Assembly: GCF_000716445.1 (NCBI RefSeq)
Contig: NZ_JNWK01000023.1
Location: 124,001 to 188,000 of the forward strand
Direction: 5' to 3'
Source of the DNA: Streptomyces wedmorensis
Lineage (GTDB): Bacteria; Actinomycetota; Actinomycetes; Streptomycetales; Streptomycetaceae
Length of the DNA stretch: 64,000 bases
Shown here one piece after another: positions 48,601-59,421 of the stretch. Position 1 is the stretch's first letter, and each line of letters opens with the position of its first letter. The notes beneath the pieces are model-generated. The model saw only the letters and a program-made list of their open reading frames with translations. It made no database searches and was not told where the DNA came from. The position numbers and the translations under genes are program-made.

Positions 48601-51600
48601 TCAGTGCTGTTCGGGCAGCCAGCCCAGCTGCACCAGCGGCGTCCCCCGCTTCCGCGACACGAACGTGCCCCGGCCCGGAGGCATCGGCCGCGCCCGGACC
48701 CCGCCGAGGACGTCGCCCTCCTGCGGATCGCCGGAGAGGATCACGCCCTGCGCGCCCAACTCCCGCACCCGCTGCATGAACGGCTCGTACATCGCCCGCG
48801 AGGCGCCCGCCTGGCTGCGCGCCACGATGAAGCGGATGCCGACGTCCCGCGCGAACGGCAGGTTCTCCACGAGAACCGCCAGCGGATTGCCCGAGTTGGT
48901 CGCCACCAGCTCGAAGTCGTCGACGAGCACGAAGAGCTGCGGGCCCGACCACCAGCTGCGGTCGCGCAGCTGCTGCGGCGTGATGTCCGGCTTCGGCGCC
49001 CGCTTCGTCATCACCGTGTTGATCGCGTCCATGTGCATCTGCATGGACGACGCCATCGGCGCGTACTCCAGGAGGTGCGAGGGCGCCACGGCCTCCAGCA
49101 TCGTCCGCCGGTAGTCGCCCACCACGATCCGCGCCTGCTCCGGCGTGTACCGCTCGCACAGCTGCTTGGCGATCAGCCGCAGCAGCGCCGTCTTGCCCGA
49201 CTCGCTCTCACCGAAGACCAGCAGGAACGGGTCCGACTCGAAGTCGACGAACACCGGCTCCAGGTTCGTCTCGTCGATGCCGATCGCGATGCCGTGCTGC
49301 GGGTACTCGAAGCCCTTCGGCAGCTGCTCCGCCGGCAGCCTGCGCGGCAGCAGCCGCACCGCCGGGGCCGGCGCACCGGTCCAGCTCCCCTTCACCGCCC
49401 GCACGAACGCCGCCGTGCCCTCCGCCAGGTCACCCGACGAACTCGACCCGTCGATCCGCGGCAGCGCCCCCATGAAGTGCAGCTTCTCCGGCACCTGGCC
49501 GCGCCCCGGCACCCCGGTCGGCACGTTCGCCGCGACCTTGCGGTCGAACTCGGAGTCCATGACGTCACCGAGCCGCAGTTCGAGCCGGCCCAGCATCTGG
49601 TCCTTGAGCGCGGCCCGCACCTCCATGTACCGGGAGGCGGTGATCACCACGTGGATGCCGTAGCCCAGACCGCGCGACGCGATGTCGGCGACGATCGGCT
49701 CCAGCATGTCGTAGTCGTTGCGGAAGCCGCCCCAGCCGTCCACCACCAGGAACACGTCGCCCCAGGCCTCACCCGGCAGTTCGCCCGCGGCCCGCTTGCG
49801 CCGGTACGTCGTCATCGAGTCGATGGAGTGCGCGCGGAAGAACTCCTCCCGCCGGTTGAGCACACCCATCACCTCGGCGACCGTCCGCCGCACCCGCTCC
49901 GGGTCGAGCCGCGACGCGACCCCGCCGACGTGCGGCAGATCGGCCAGCGACACCATGCCGCCACCACCGAAGTCCAGGCAGTAGAACTGCACTTCGGCCG
50001 GCGTGTGGGTGAGCGCGAACGACGAGATCAGCGTCCGCATGAGCGTCGACTTGCCGGACTGCGGACCGCCGACCACCATCATGTGACCGGCCGCGCCCGA
50101 GAAGTCCCGGTACAGCACCTCGCGCCGCTGCTCGAACGGCTTGTCGATGAGACCGAGCGGCACCGTGAGCGCGCCCTGCCGCGTGTACTCCGTCGACGTC
50201 AGTCCCCGGTCCGCGGTCTGCGCGAGCCCCGGAAGCAGCTGGTCGAGAGAGGGCGCCTGGTCCAGCGGCGGCAGCCACACCTGGTGCGCCGGCACCCCCT
50301 GACCCTCCAGACGGCGCACGATCACGTCCAGGACCGTGTCCGCGAGCGCGTCGTCCTCCTCGGCGCGCTGCGCCGTCAGGTACGCCGGGTCCGGCGCCGC
50401 GTACACCACCGGCACCGGCGCCGCCGTGAACAGCGCGGGCCGCCGCTCCACCGGCAGCTGCCCGATCTCCAGGCGCGGCCCTCCCGTGCGGTACGTCCCC
50501 GACACGTACGCCGCCTTGAAGCGGGTCATCTCGTCCGTACCGAACTTCAGATAGCCCGAGCCCGGCACCGAGGGCAGGTGGTAGGCGTCCGGCACGCCGA
50601 TCGCCGTCCGCGACTCCGCCGCCGAGAAGGTCCGCAGACCGATCCGGTACGAGAGGTACGTGTCGAGGCCGCGCAGCCGGCCCTCCTCCAGGCGCTGCGA
50701 GGCGAGCAGCAGGTGCACGCCGAGAGACCGGCCGATGCGGCCGATCTGGATGAACATGTCGATGAAGTCGGGCTTGGCGGTGAGGAGTTCGGAGAACTCG
50801 TCGATCACGAGCACCAGCGAGGCAAGCGGCTCGAGGGGAGCGCCCGCCGCCCGCGCCTTCTCGTAGTCGTGGATGTTGGCGTAGTTGCCCGCCGAGCGCA
50901 GCAGCTCCTGGCGCCGCTGGAGCTCACCGCGGATCGCGTCACCCATGCGGTCGACGAGCGTCAGGTCGTCCGACAGGTTGGTGATGACCGCGGCCACGTG
51001 CGGCATCTGCGACATGCCGGCGAAGGTCGCACCGCCCTTGAAGTCCGCGAGGACGAAGTTCAGCGTCTCCGAGGAGTGCGTCACCGCGAGACCGAGCACC
51101 AGGGTCCGCAGCAGCTCCGACTTGCCGGAGCCCGTCGCGCCCACGCACAGACCGTGCGGGCCCATGCCCTCCTGCGCGGCCTCCTTCAGGTCCAGCATGA
51201 CCGGCTGGCCGTCCTCGCCGACACCGATCGGCACCCGCAGGCGCTCGGCCACCGACCGCGGCCGCCAGGTCCGGGCCACGTCCACCGACTCGGCGTCCCC
51301 GAGGTTCAGCAGATCAGTGAAGTCCAGATTGGCGAGCAGCGGCTCGTCGTCGTCCCCGCCGCCCATCCGCAGCGGCGCCAGCTGCCGCGCCAGCGCCTCG
51401 GCCGCCGGCAGCGAGATCCCGTCGGGCACGCCCTCGTACGCGAACCCGCCGCCCGACTCCAGGCGCAGCCGGCCCGGCCGTACCACCACCGAAAGACCGC
51501 CGCGCGGCTCGTCGAGGTCGCCGGAGACCACCTCCACGATCGTCACGCCCTGCAGACCCTCGGCCGCCGCGAGCAGCGAGTCCGGCGGCACCATGCCGCC

Positions 51601-52554
51601 GTCCAGGACCACGACCACGTGCGGCTGGTCGAGCACCGGCTGGTTCTCCCGCGAGAACCGAGGCCGCCCGTCCAGCTTCGAACGGACCAGGCTCTCCAGC
51701 TCGCCCAGGTCGTCGCCGAACAGCCGCTTCGTACCGGCCCCGTCGACCTGCCCCGGCACCTGCGTGTGCGGCAGCCACTTCGTCCAGTCCCACCGCTCCT
51801 GCGAGGACCGCGCCGCGACCACCGCGAGCATCAGGTCGTCGGGGGAGTGCAGCGTCACCAGCTGCGCCACCAGCGCACGCGCCACGGCCTGCGCCGACTC
51901 CTGCTCGCCCGACACCGTCACGTGGTAGAACGCCCGCATCGAGACCGCCATCGGCAGCCCGTCCAGCGTGCCGTGCACCGCGAGGAACTGCTGCATCGCA
52001 CCCGCGCACAGCGGCTCCAGCTCGTCCACCGGCGCCGTGTCCGGCGCCACCAGCGGCGTCGCCAACTGCTGCGCGCCGAGCCCGATGCGCGCCTGCCCGA
52101 AGTCGTGGTCGCCCACCCGGCGCTCCCACACCCGCGAGCCCTCGGCCACCACCGACCACAGCTGCTCGGGGGAGGGGTGCAGATACAACTGCGCGTCCCG
52201 CTGCCCGCGCGCCGTGCGCCGGACCGTACGCCGGGTCTGGGCGAGGTATTTGAGGTAGTCGCGGCGGACATCGGCCATTTGCCCCTGCGTACCGCGGCGG
52301 AATCTGACGAACTGGGCGACCGCCATCGCGACCGTCGACGCCAGCATCAGCGTGCCCATGATCCGCATGATCGGCGACGGCGTCATGAAGAAGAAGACCA
52401 CCGAGGAACCCATGCCGAGCATCGGCAGGAGCTGCATCAGCGCCGACTCCTGCTGCCCCCGGGGAAGTTCCGGCGGGGACTCCAGGACCAGTTCCTCACC
52501 GGGCACTTCCGGCGGAAGCGCCCTCGGTGGGCGTTTGACGACGATCTGGCTCAC
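48601..52554 (-). CDS. eccC: Type VII secretion FtsK/SpoIIIE ATPase EccC (undivided)
   Basis: EccC is the motor of the secretion system. The 1317-residue protein starts at GTG 52554 (SQIVVKRPPRALPPEVPGE). Two membrane helices follow near residues 40-90, then three FtsK-type ATPase domains with Walker A GATGSGKSELLRT (about 471), GGPQSGKSTLMRT (about 828) and GESESGKTALLRL (about 1114). The first domain has a full Walker B (LVLVIDEFSELL). In mycobacteria the third domain binds the WXG100 export signal. Here the chain is single, not split into EccCa and EccCb. An upstream extension of 19 codons to 52611 lacks family similarity. It is divergent from eccD. Confidence 0.95.
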   Translation of the reverse strand: MSQIVVKRPPRALPPEVPGEELVLESPPELPRGQQESALMQLLPMLGMGSSVVFFFMTPSPIMRIMGTLMLASTVAMAVAQFVRFRRGTQGQMADVRRDYLKYLAQTRRTVRRTARGQRDAQLYLHPSPEQLWSVVAEGSRVWERRVGDHDFGQARIGLGAQQLATPLVAPDTAPVDELEPLCAGAMQQFLAVHGTLDGLPMAVSMRAFYHVTVSGEQESAQAVARALVAQLVTLHSPDDLMLAVVAARSSQERWDWTKWLPHTQVPGQVDGAGTKRLFGDDLGELESLVRSKLDGRPRFSRENQPVLDQPHVVVVLDGGMVPPDSLLAAAEGLQGVTIVEVVSGDLDEPRGGLSVVVRPGRLRLESGGGFAYEGVPDGISLPAAEALARQLAPLRMGGGDDDEPLLANLDFTDLLNLGDAESVDVARTWRPRSVAERLRVPIGVGEDGQPVMLDLKEAAQEGMGPHGLCVGATGSGKSELLRTLVLGLAVTHSSETLNFVLADFKGGATFAGMSQMPHVAAVITNLSDDLTLVDRMGDAIRGELQRRQELLRSAGNYANIHDYEKARAAGAPLEPLASLVLVIDEFSELLTAKPDFIDMFIQIGRIGRSLGVHLLLASQRLEEGRLRGLDTYLSYRIGLRTFSAAESRTAIGVPDAYHLPSVPGSGYLKFGTDEMTRFKAAYVSGTYRTGGPRLEIGQLPVERRPALFTAAPVPVVYAAPDPAYLTAQRAEEDDALADTVLDVIVRRLEGQGVPAHQVWLPPLDQAPSLDQLLPGLAQTADRGLTSTEYTRQGALTVPLGLIDKPFEQRREVLYRDFSGAAGHMMVVGGPQSGKSTLMRTLISSFALTHTPAEVQFYCLDFGGGGMVSLADLPHVGGVASRLDPERVRRTVAEVMGVLNRREEFFRAHSIDSMTTYRRKRAAGELPGEAWGDVFLVVDGWGGFRNDYDMLEPIVADIASRGLGYGIHVVITASRYMEVRAALKDQMLGRLELRLGDVMDSEFDRKVAANVPTGVPGRGQVPEKLHFMGALPRIDGSSSSGDLAEGTAAFVRAVKGSWTGAPAPAVRLLPRRLPAEQLPKGFEYPQHGIAIGIDETNLEPVFVDFESDPFLLVFGESESGKTALLRLIAKQLCERYTPEQARIVVGDYRRTMLEAVAPSHLLEYAPMASSMQMHMDAINTVMTKRAPKPDITPQQLRDRSWWSGPQLFVLVDDFELVATNSGNPLAVLVENLPFARDVGIRFIVARSQAGASRAMYEPFMQRVRELGAQGVILSGDPQEGDVLGGVRARPMPPGRGTFVSRKRGTPLVQLGWLPEQH

Positions 52555-52688
52555 CGGCGCATCAATCCCTCGTTGGAGGCGGGCTCGTGGCGGGAGCATC
52601 CGCACCGGCACCCCAGTCGGCAGCCGAGCGCGCGGACTTCCCCCATGGGACGGCGATCCTACTTGCAGCCCCCACCGGCCGTCCCCGG

Positions 52689-52694
52689 TAGGGT
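52689..52694 (+). promoter_or_regulatory. -10 box (TAGGGT) for eccD
   Basis: TAGGGT lies 87 bases before the eccD GTG. A TTGCAG word 20 bases upstream is a loose -35 candidate. On the minus strand TAGGAT near 52669 is a candidate for eccC. Confidence 0.4.
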
Positions 52695-52708
52695 GGCGCG
52701 CGCACCGT

Positions 52709-52769
52709 GCGCAACCGCGAATCAGAACGCGCGGGGCGGCGAATCCGACGGGCGCAACCGTGAATCAGG
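52709..52769. repeat. Three iteron-like direct repeats upstream of eccD
   Basis: GCGCAACCGCGAATCAG (52709-52725) recurs as GCGCAACCGTGAATCAG (52752-52768). A third CGAATCCGA core lies midway. Cores start at 52718, 52740 and 52761, spaced 22 and 21 bases, about two helical turns. They sit between the eccD -10 box and its start codon. Confidence 0.6.
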
Positions 52770-52781
52770 GGGTCCACACAC

Positions 52782-54257
52782 GTGAGTACGACCGCAGCGA
52801 CCGGCTTCTGCCGCGTCACCGTCGTGGCGCCGGACAGCCGCATCGACGTCGCGCTCCCCGAGGACATCGCCGTCGCCGACGTCTACCCGGAGATCCTGCG
52901 CCTCACCGGCCAGACCCAGGCCGCCGGCACCCCCACCGGCTACCACCTGGTCCGCCGCGACGGATCCGTCCTCGACGGCGCCCGCACGCTCGCCGCCCAG
53001 CAGGTCCTCGACGGCGAGGTGCTCTCCCTGCGCCCCTTCGCCCAGTCGCTGCCGCCGGCCGTCTACGACGACGTCTCCGACGCCGTCGCCTCCGCCGTCA
53101 CCCGCGACCGGCACCTGTGGAGCGACGAGCTGCTGCGCGGCGCCGGCCTCCTCGGCGGCGTCCTGCTCCTCGTCCTGATGGGCTTCGTCCTCTGGTTCGC
53201 CGACCCGATCCGCCACGACATGCACAGCCTGCCCGGCATCATCGCGGGCGCCGCCGGCCTCCTCCTCACCGCCTTCGCCGGCGTCCGCGCCCGCGTCTAC
53301 GGCGACCGGGCGACCGCCGTGGCCCTCGGCCTCGGCGCCCTGCCCCTGCTGCTCATCGCCGGCTCCGGCATCATCGGCGCCGACGCCGGCCAGGGCCCCG
53401 GCCGCCTCCAGTTCCTCCTCGGCTGCGTCACCGTGCTCGTCGCCTCGGTGGCCCTCGTCGCGCTCACCCCCAGCGGCGACGCGCCCTTCGTCGCCGCCAC
53501 CTTCCTCGCCGGCGTCGGCACCCTCGCCACCTTCCTGGCGATCCTCACCGAGACCACCGCCACCGAGACCGCCGCCGTCTGCGCCCCCGTCGCCATCGGC
53601 CTCGTCGCCTTCCTGCCCGGCCTCTCCGCCCGCTTCGCCCGCCTGCCCATCGGCTACGCGGCCCCGCGCAGCGCCGCCGACGACGAGTTCCTCGGCGACC
53701 CGCAGCAGCCCGGCGAGGAGGCGCAGCCCGTCGACGGCGAGCGCATGGCCCTCCAGGCCCGCCGCGGCCACGAGATGCTCCTCGGCCTCGTCGGCGGCTG
53801 CGCGGCCGTCGTCGTCGGCTCCGCCGCGGTCCTCGGCTTCGCCGGAAACGTCTGGGGCCAGCTCCTCGCCCTCGGCGCCGGCCTGGCGATGCTGCTGCGC
53901 GCCCGTCTCTTCCGCTACACCTCGCAGGTCGCCTGCGTCCTGGTGGCCGGCATCGCCGCCATCGCGCTGCTCGTCCTCGGCCTCTCCCTGAACCCGCCGG
54001 CCGACCTCGTCAAGGACCTCCTCATGTACGGGGACCGCGGCGGCCTGGACATCCGTACGATCTGGCTCACCGCCGCCGTCGCCGCCGGCGCCGCGCTGAT
54101 CACCGCCATCGGCCTGATCATCCCGAGGAAGGGCCTCTCGCCCTTCTGGGGCCGCCTCCTCGACCTGACCGAGGGCTTCGTCCTGCTCTCCCTCGTCCCG
54201 CTCTGCCTCGCCGTCCTCGACGTCTTCACCGCGGTCCGCGCGCTGACCAGCAAATAG
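52782..54257 (+). CDS. eccD: Type VII secretion integral membrane protein EccD
   Basis: EccD forms the membrane channel part of the ESX core. The 491-residue protein has an N-terminal ubiquitin-like (YukD-type) domain (CRVTVVAPDSRIDVALPEDIAV, PTGYHLVRRDGSVLDGART). About eleven membrane helices follow, starting near residue 122 (GGVLLLVLMGFVLWF). A cytoplasmic loop with DDEFLGDPQQPGEEAQP lies near residues 300-325. The GTG at 52782 has CAGGGGG upstream. The gene is monocistronic by position. Together with EccB, EccC and EccE it completes the four core components. Confidence 0.93.
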   Translation: MSTTAATGFCRVTVVAPDSRIDVALPEDIAVADVYPEILRLTGQTQAAGTPTGYHLVRRDGSVLDGARTLAAQQVLDGEVLSLRPFAQSLPPAVYDDVSDAVASAVTRDRHLWSDELLRGAGLLGGVLLLVLMGFVLWFADPIRHDMHSLPGIIAGAAGLLLTAFAGVRARVYGDRATAVALGLGALPLLLIAGSGIIGADAGQGPGRLQFLLGCVTVLVASVALVALTPSGDAPFVAATFLAGVGTLATFLAILTETTATETAAVCAPVAIGLVAFLPGLSARFARLPIGYAAPRSAADDEFLGDPQQPGEEAQPVDGERMALQARRGHEMLLGLVGGCAAVVVGSAAVLGFAGNVWGQLLALGAGLAMLLRARLFRYTSQVACVLVAGIAAIALLVLGLSLNPPADLVKDLLMYGDRGGLDIRTIWLTAAVAAGAALITAIGLIIPRKGLSPFWGRLLDLTEGFVLLSLVPLCLAVLDVFTAVRALTSK

Positions 54258-54299
54258 GTGCGAACGGAAAACGCAATCGGGGCGCTCCGGCGAGCTGGT

Positions 54300-54469
54300 A
54301 CGCTGTGTGACGGCCGTTTGTGTACGCGCTCCCGGTATGCCCCCGAGATTCACTCGGATGCCTCTGGAAGCTGCGCCCATCGGACCTTCGCCCGTGGAGT
54401 CACGGAAGCTTCCCCTGAGACCTAGACCAGGGGCACCCGCGGGCGCACGAACACCAAGAGGAGATCCGC
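54300..54469 (+). promoter_or_regulatory. Promoter and long leader of rpsO
   Basis: TACGCT at 54300-54305 is a plausible -10 box; the -35 region is weak. The resulting leader of roughly 155 bases is long for a ribosomal protein gene. In several bacteria S15 represses its own mRNA through leader structure, so the leader is a candidate for that. I did not resolve a specific fold. Confidence 0.4.
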
Positions 54470-54760
54470 GTGGCTCTCGACGCCGCTGTCAAGAAGCAGA
54501 TCATGGCCGAGTTCGGCACCAAGGAGGGCGACACCGGCTCCCCCGAGGTCCAGGTCGCCATGCTGTCCCGTCGCATCTCGGACCTGACCGAGCACCTCAA
54601 GCAGCACAAGCACGACCACCACTCCCGTCGTGGCCTGCTGATCCTGGTCGGCCAGCGCCGCCGCCTGCTGCAGTACCTGGCCAAGAAGGACATCCAGCGC
54701 TTCCGTACGCTGGTCGACCGCCTCGGCATCCGCCGCGGTGCGGCCGGCGGCGCCAAGTAA
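54470..54760 (+). CDS. rpsO: 30S ribosomal protein S15
   Basis: S15 binds the central domain of 16S rRNA early in 30S assembly. The 96-residue protein is full length, with the family signature [39 protein letters not shown] and [23 protein letters not shown] is the start and AAGAGGAG is the ribosome site. It is followed by a hairpin and then pnp, the ancient rpsO-pnp pairing. Confidence 0.97.
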   Translation: MALDAAVKKQIMAEFGTKEGDTGSPEVQVAMLSRRISDLTEHLKQHKHDHHSRRGLLILVGQRRRLLQYLAKKDIQRFRTLVDRLGIRRGAAGGAK

Positions 54761-54770
54761 GCAGCCGTTG

Positions 54771-54805
54771 AGGGAGCGGTTCCCACTTTCAGGGGGCCGC
54801 TCCCT
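54771..54805 (+). terminator. rpsO-pnp intergenic hairpin
   Basis: A 14-bp stem (54771-54784 with 54792-54805, two G-U wobbles) and a seven-base loop are followed by TTTG. In Streptomyces the rpsO-pnp region is known to have readthrough and RNase III cleavage, so it may be a partial terminator and processing site. Confidence 0.7.
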
Positions 54806-55042
54806 TTGCCGTACGTGCACAAAGTGCGCATCGGCACTTAGTCTGGTTGCACAACCCCATACGACGAGCGAGAAGCCGCCGGCCAGCCGCCGGTCCTCGG
54901 TAGTGGCCCCCGGAAACGAATCGCCGGGAGCTTCGATCGAAGACCGGCCCGCACCCGAGGCGAGCTTCTCCGCCACCGTCGCACACCGTCCCCGGCCACA
55001 CGGGCCCCGGACGCAAAGACGAACACGTAGGAGAAACCGCTA

Positions 55043-57262
55043 GTGGAGAACGAGACCCACTACGCCGAGGCCGTCATCGACAACGGCACTTTCGGCACCC
55101 GCACCATCCGCTTCGAGACCGGCCGTCTGGCCAAGCAGGCCGCCGGCTCCGCCGTCGCCTACCTGGACGACGACACGATGGTCCTCTCTGCGACCACCGC
55201 CTCGAAGCGCCCCAAGGACCAGCTCGACTTCTTCCCCCTGACGGTGGATGTCGAGGAGCGGCAGTACGCGGCCGGCAAGATCCCCGGCTCGTTCTTCCGC
55301 CGTGAGGGCCGTCCCTCCGAGGACGCGATCCTCACCTGCCGTCTGATCGACCGCCCGCTGCGCCCCTCCTTCAAGAAGGGCCTGCGCAACGAGATCCAGA
55401 TCGTCGAGACGATCATGGCGCTCAACCCCGACCACCTGTACGACGTGGTCGCGATCAACGCCGCCTCCGCTTCGACGATCCTGGCGGGCCTGCCCTTCTC
55501 CGGCCCCATCGGCGCCACCCGCGTCGCCCTGATCAAGGGCCAGTGGGTCGCCTTCCCGACGCACACCGAGCTCGAGGACGCCGTCTTCGACATGGTGGTC
55601 GCCGGTCGCGTCCTGGAGGACGGCGACGTCGCGATCATGATGGTCGAGGCCGAGGCCACCGAGCGGACGATCGAGCTCGTCAAGGGCGGCGCCGAGGCGC
55701 CGACCGAGGAGGTCGTCGCCGCGGGTCTCGAGGCCGCGAAGCCCTTCATCAAGGTCCTCTGCAAGGCCCAGTCGGACCTCGCCGTCAAGGCCGCCAAGCC
55801 CACCGGCGAGTTCCCGGTCTTCCTGGACTACCAGGACGACGTCCTGGAGGCGCTCACCGCCGCCGTCAAGGGTGAGCTCACCAAGGCGCTCACCATCGCC
55901 GGCAAGCAGGAGCGCGAGGCCGAGCTCGACCGCATCAAGGAGCTCGCCGCGGAGAAGCTCCTCCCGGCCTTCGAGGGCCGCGAGAAGGAGATCGGCGGCG
56001 CGTACCGCGCGCTGACCAAGAAGCTGGTCCGCGAGCGCGTCATCAAGGACAAGGTCCGCATCGACGGCCGTGGCCTCACGGACATCCGTACGCTCGCGGC
56101 CGAGGTCGAGGCCATCCCGCGCGTGCACGGCTCGGCGCTGTTCGAGCGTGGCGAGACCCAGATCCTGGGCGTCACCACCCTCAACATGCTCCGCATGGAG
56201 CAGCAGCTGGACACCCTCTCCCCGGTGACCCGCAAGCGCTACATGCACAACTACAACTTCCCGCCGTACTCCGTCGGCGAGACCGGCCGCGTGGGCTCGC
56301 CCAAGCGCCGCGAGATCGGCCACGGCGCCCTCGCCGAGCGCGCCATCGTGCCGGTCCTCCCGACCCGCGAGGAGTTCCCCTACGCGATCCGTCAGGTGTC
56401 CGAGGCCCTCGGCTCCAACGGCTCGACGTCGATGGGCTCGGTCTGCGCCTCCACCATGTCGCTGCTGAACGCCGGTGTGCCGCTCAAGGCCGCCGTCGCC
56501 GGTATCGCCATGGGTCTGATCTCCGAGGAGATCGACGGCCAGACGCACTACGTCGCCCTCACCGACATCCTCGGTGCGGAGGACGCCTTCGGCGACATGG
56601 ACTTCAAGGTCGCCGGCACCAAGCAGTTCGTGACCGCGCTCCAGCTCGACACCAAGCTCGACGGCATCCCCGCCTCGGTCCTGGCCGCCGCGCTGAAGCA
56701 GGCCCGCGACGCGCGTCTGCACATCCTCGACGTGATGAACGAGGCGATCGACGTTCCGGACGAGATGTCCCCGAACGCGCCGCGCATCATCACCGTCAAG
56801 ATCCCGGTGGACAAGATCGGTGAGGTCATCGGCCCCAAGGGCAAGATGATCAACCAGATCCAGGAGGACACCGGCGCCGAGATCACGATCGAGGACGACG
56901 GCACCATCTACATCGGTGCCCAGCAGGGCTCGCAGGCCGAGGCCGCCCGCGCCACGATCAACGGCATCGCCAACCCGACCATGCCGGAGGTCGGCGAGCG
57001 CTACCTGGGTACGGTCGTCAAGACCACCACCTTCGGTGCCTTCGTCTCCCTGCTCCCGGGCAAGGACGGCCTGCTGCACATCTCGCAGATCCGCAAGCTC
57101 GCCGGTGGCAAGCGCGTGGAGAACGTCGAGGACGTGCTCGCGATCGGCTCCAAGGTCCAGGTCGAGATCGCCGAGATCGACCAGCGCGGCAAGCTGTCCC
57201 TGATCCCCGTGATCGCGGACGAGGACGCTGCCGAGGGTGACAAGGACGACGCTGCCAAGTGA
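55043..57262 (+). CDS. pnp: Polyribonucleotide nucleotidyltransferase (PNPase)
   Basis: PNPase degrades RNA phosphorolytically from the 3' end; in Streptomyces it also makes RNA tails. The 739-residue protein holds two RNase PH-like domains, the second with the active core [16 protein letters not shown] and [22 protein letters not shown] helical linker lies between them. It ends with a KH domain ([29 protein letters not shown]) and an S1 domain ([30 protein letters not shown]). GTG start with TAGGAGAAA upstream. The 282-base gap after rpsO probably holds its own promoter. Its stop overlaps the M16 peptidase start. Confidence 0.97.
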   Translation: MENETHYAEAVIDNGTFGTRTIRFETGRLAKQAAGSAVAYLDDDTMVLSATTASKRPKDQLDFFPLTVDVEERQYAAGKIPGSFFRREGRPSEDAILTCRLIDRPLRPSFKKGLRNEIQIVETIMALNPDHLYDVVAINAASASTILAGLPFSGPIGATRVALIKGQWVAFPTHTELEDAVFDMVVAGRVLEDGDVAIMMVEAEATERTIELVKGGAEAPTEEVVAAGLEAAKPFIKVLCKAQSDLAVKAAKPTGEFPVFLDYQDDVLEALTAAVKGELTKALTIAGKQEREAELDRIKELAAEKLLPAFEGREKEIGGAYRALTKKLVRERVIKDKVRIDGRGLTDIRTLAAEVEAIPRVHGSALFERGETQILGVTTLNMLRMEQQLDTLSPVTRKRYMHNYNFPPYSVGETGRVGSPKRREIGHGALAERAIVPVLPTREEFPYAIRQVSEALGSNGSTSMGSVCASTMSLLNAGVPLKAAVAGIAMGLISEEIDGQTHYVALTDILGAEDAFGDMDFKVAGTKQFVTALQLDTKLDGIPASVLAAALKQARDARLHILDVMNEAIDVPDEMSPNAPRIITVKIPVDKIGEVIGPKGKMINQIQEDTGAEITIEDDGTIYIGAQQGSQAEAARATINGIANPTMPEVGERYLGTVVKTTTFGAFVSLLPGKDGLLHISQIRKLAGGKRVENVEDVLAIGSKVQVEIAEIDQRGKLSLIPVIADEDAAEGDKDDAAK

Positions 57263-58638
57263 CGTCCCGTAGTTCCCGCGCGACGGCCCGCCCCTCTTCG
57301 GAGGGGCGGGCCGTCGCCCGTACCCAAACGCTTCTCCCGGGCAAGGACGGCATCGGCACGGTCCGTCGCACGACCCTCCCCGGCGGCCTCCGGATCGTCA
57401 CCGAGACCCTCCCCTCCGTGCGCTCCGCCACCTTCGGCATCTGGGCGCACGTCGGCTCCCGCGACGAGACCCCGACGCTCAACGGCGCGACCCACTACCT
57501 GGAGCACCTCCTCTTCAAGGGCACCCGCAAGCGGTCCGCCCTCGACATCTCCGCCGCGATCGACGCGGTCGGCGGCGAGATGAACGCCTTCACGGCGAAG
57601 GAGTACACCTGCTACTACGCCCGGGTCCTCGACACCGACCTGCCGCTGGCGATCGACGTCGTCTGCGACATGCTCACCGACTCGCTCATCCTCGAAGAGG
57701 ACGTGGACGCCGAGCGCGGCGTCATCCTCGAGGAGATCGCGATGACCGAGGACGACCCCGGCGACGTCGTGCACGAACTGTTCGCGCAGACGATGTTCGG
57801 CGACACCCCGCTGGGCCGCCCGGTCCTCGGCACCGTCGACACCATCAACGCGCTCGGCCGCGGCCAGATCGCCCGCTTCTACAAGAAGCACTACGACCCG
57901 ACCCACCTGGTCGTCGCCGCCGCGGGGAACGTCGACCACGCCACGGTGGTACGCCAGGTCCGCCGCGCCTTCGAGAAGGCCGGCGCCCTCGGCCGCACCG
58001 ACGCCGTTCCCGTCGCCCCCCGCGACGGCCGGCGCACCCTGCGCACCGCGGGCCGCGTCGAGCTCCTGAACCGCAAGACCGAGCAGGCCCACGTGGTCCT
58101 CGGCATGCCGGGCCTGGCCCGCACCGACGAGCGCCGCTGGGCCCTCGGCGTGCTGAACACCGCCCTCGGCGGCGGCATGTCCTCCCGGCTCTTCCAGGAG
58201 GTCCGCGAGAAGCGCGGTCTGGCCTACAGCGTGTACTCGTACACCTCGGGCTTCGCCGACTGCGGCCTCTTCGGCGTGTACGCGGGCTGCCGGCCCAGCC
58301 AGGTCCACGACGTCCTCAAGATCTGCCGGGACGAGCTCGACAAGGTCGCCTCCGACGGCCTCACCGACGAGGAGATCACCCGCGCGGTCGGCCAGCTCTC
58401 CGGATCGACCGTCCTGGGTCTCGAGGACACCGGCGCGCTGATGAACCGCATCGGCAAGAGCGAGCTCTGCTGGGGCACCCAGATGTCGGTGGACGACATG
58501 CTCACCCGGATCGCGGCCGTCACCCCGGACGACGTCCGCGACGTCGCCCGCGATGTACTGGAGCAGCGGCCCTCGCTCTCGGTGATCGGCCCGCTGAAGG
58601 ACAAGCAGGCGGACCGTCTCCACCAAGCGGTCTCCTGA
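57259..58638 (+). CDS. M16 family zinc metallopeptidase
   Basis: This 459-residue pitrilysin/processing-peptidase-like protein has the inverted zinc motif HYLEH in [14 protein letters not shown] and the downstream glutamate region [15 protein letters not shown] in the first half. The second half is the non-catalytic M16 domain ([19 protein letters not shown]). The GTG at 57259 overlaps the pnp stop. Codons about 8-20 are written by a perfect hairpin with a TTCG loop, and the conserved domain starts only near [14 protein letters not shown] later start after the hairpin has no good ribosome site, so coupling to pnp is likely. The natural substrate is unknown. Confidence 0.9.
   Translation: MTSRSSRATARPSSEGRAVARTQTLLPGKDGIGTVRRTTLPGGLRIVTETLPSVRSATFGIWAHVGSRDETPTLNGATHYLEHLLFKGTRKRSALDISAAIDAVGGEMNAFTAKEYTCYYARVLDTDLPLAIDVVCDMLTDSLILEEDVDAERGVILEEIAMTEDDPGDVVHELFAQTMFGDTPLGRPVLGTVDTINALGRGQIARFYKKHYDPTHLVVAAAGNVDHATVVRQVRRAFEKAGALGRTDAVPVAPRDGRRTLRTAGRVELLNRKTEQAHVVLGMPGLARTDERRWALGVLNTALGGGMSSRLFQEVREKRGLAYSVYSYTSGFADCGLFGVYAGCRPSQVHDVLKICRDELDKVASDGLTDEEITRAVGQLSGSTVLGLEDTGALMNRIGKSELCWGTQMSVDDMLTRIAAVTPDDVRDVARDVLEQRPSLSVIGPLKDKQADRLHQAVS
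57280..57317 (+). terminator. Perfect hairpin with TTCG tetraloop inside the start of the M16 gene
   Basis: Stem 57280-57296 with 57301-57317 is 17 bp and perfect. It begins 17 bases after the pnp stop. It looks like a pnp terminator or stability element, yet it is read as codons of the downstream gene. Confidence 0.7.
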
Positions 58639-58654
58639 CCCCCTAGTCCCCTAA

Positions 58655-59416
<762 letters not shown>

Positions 59417-59421
59417 CGGTC

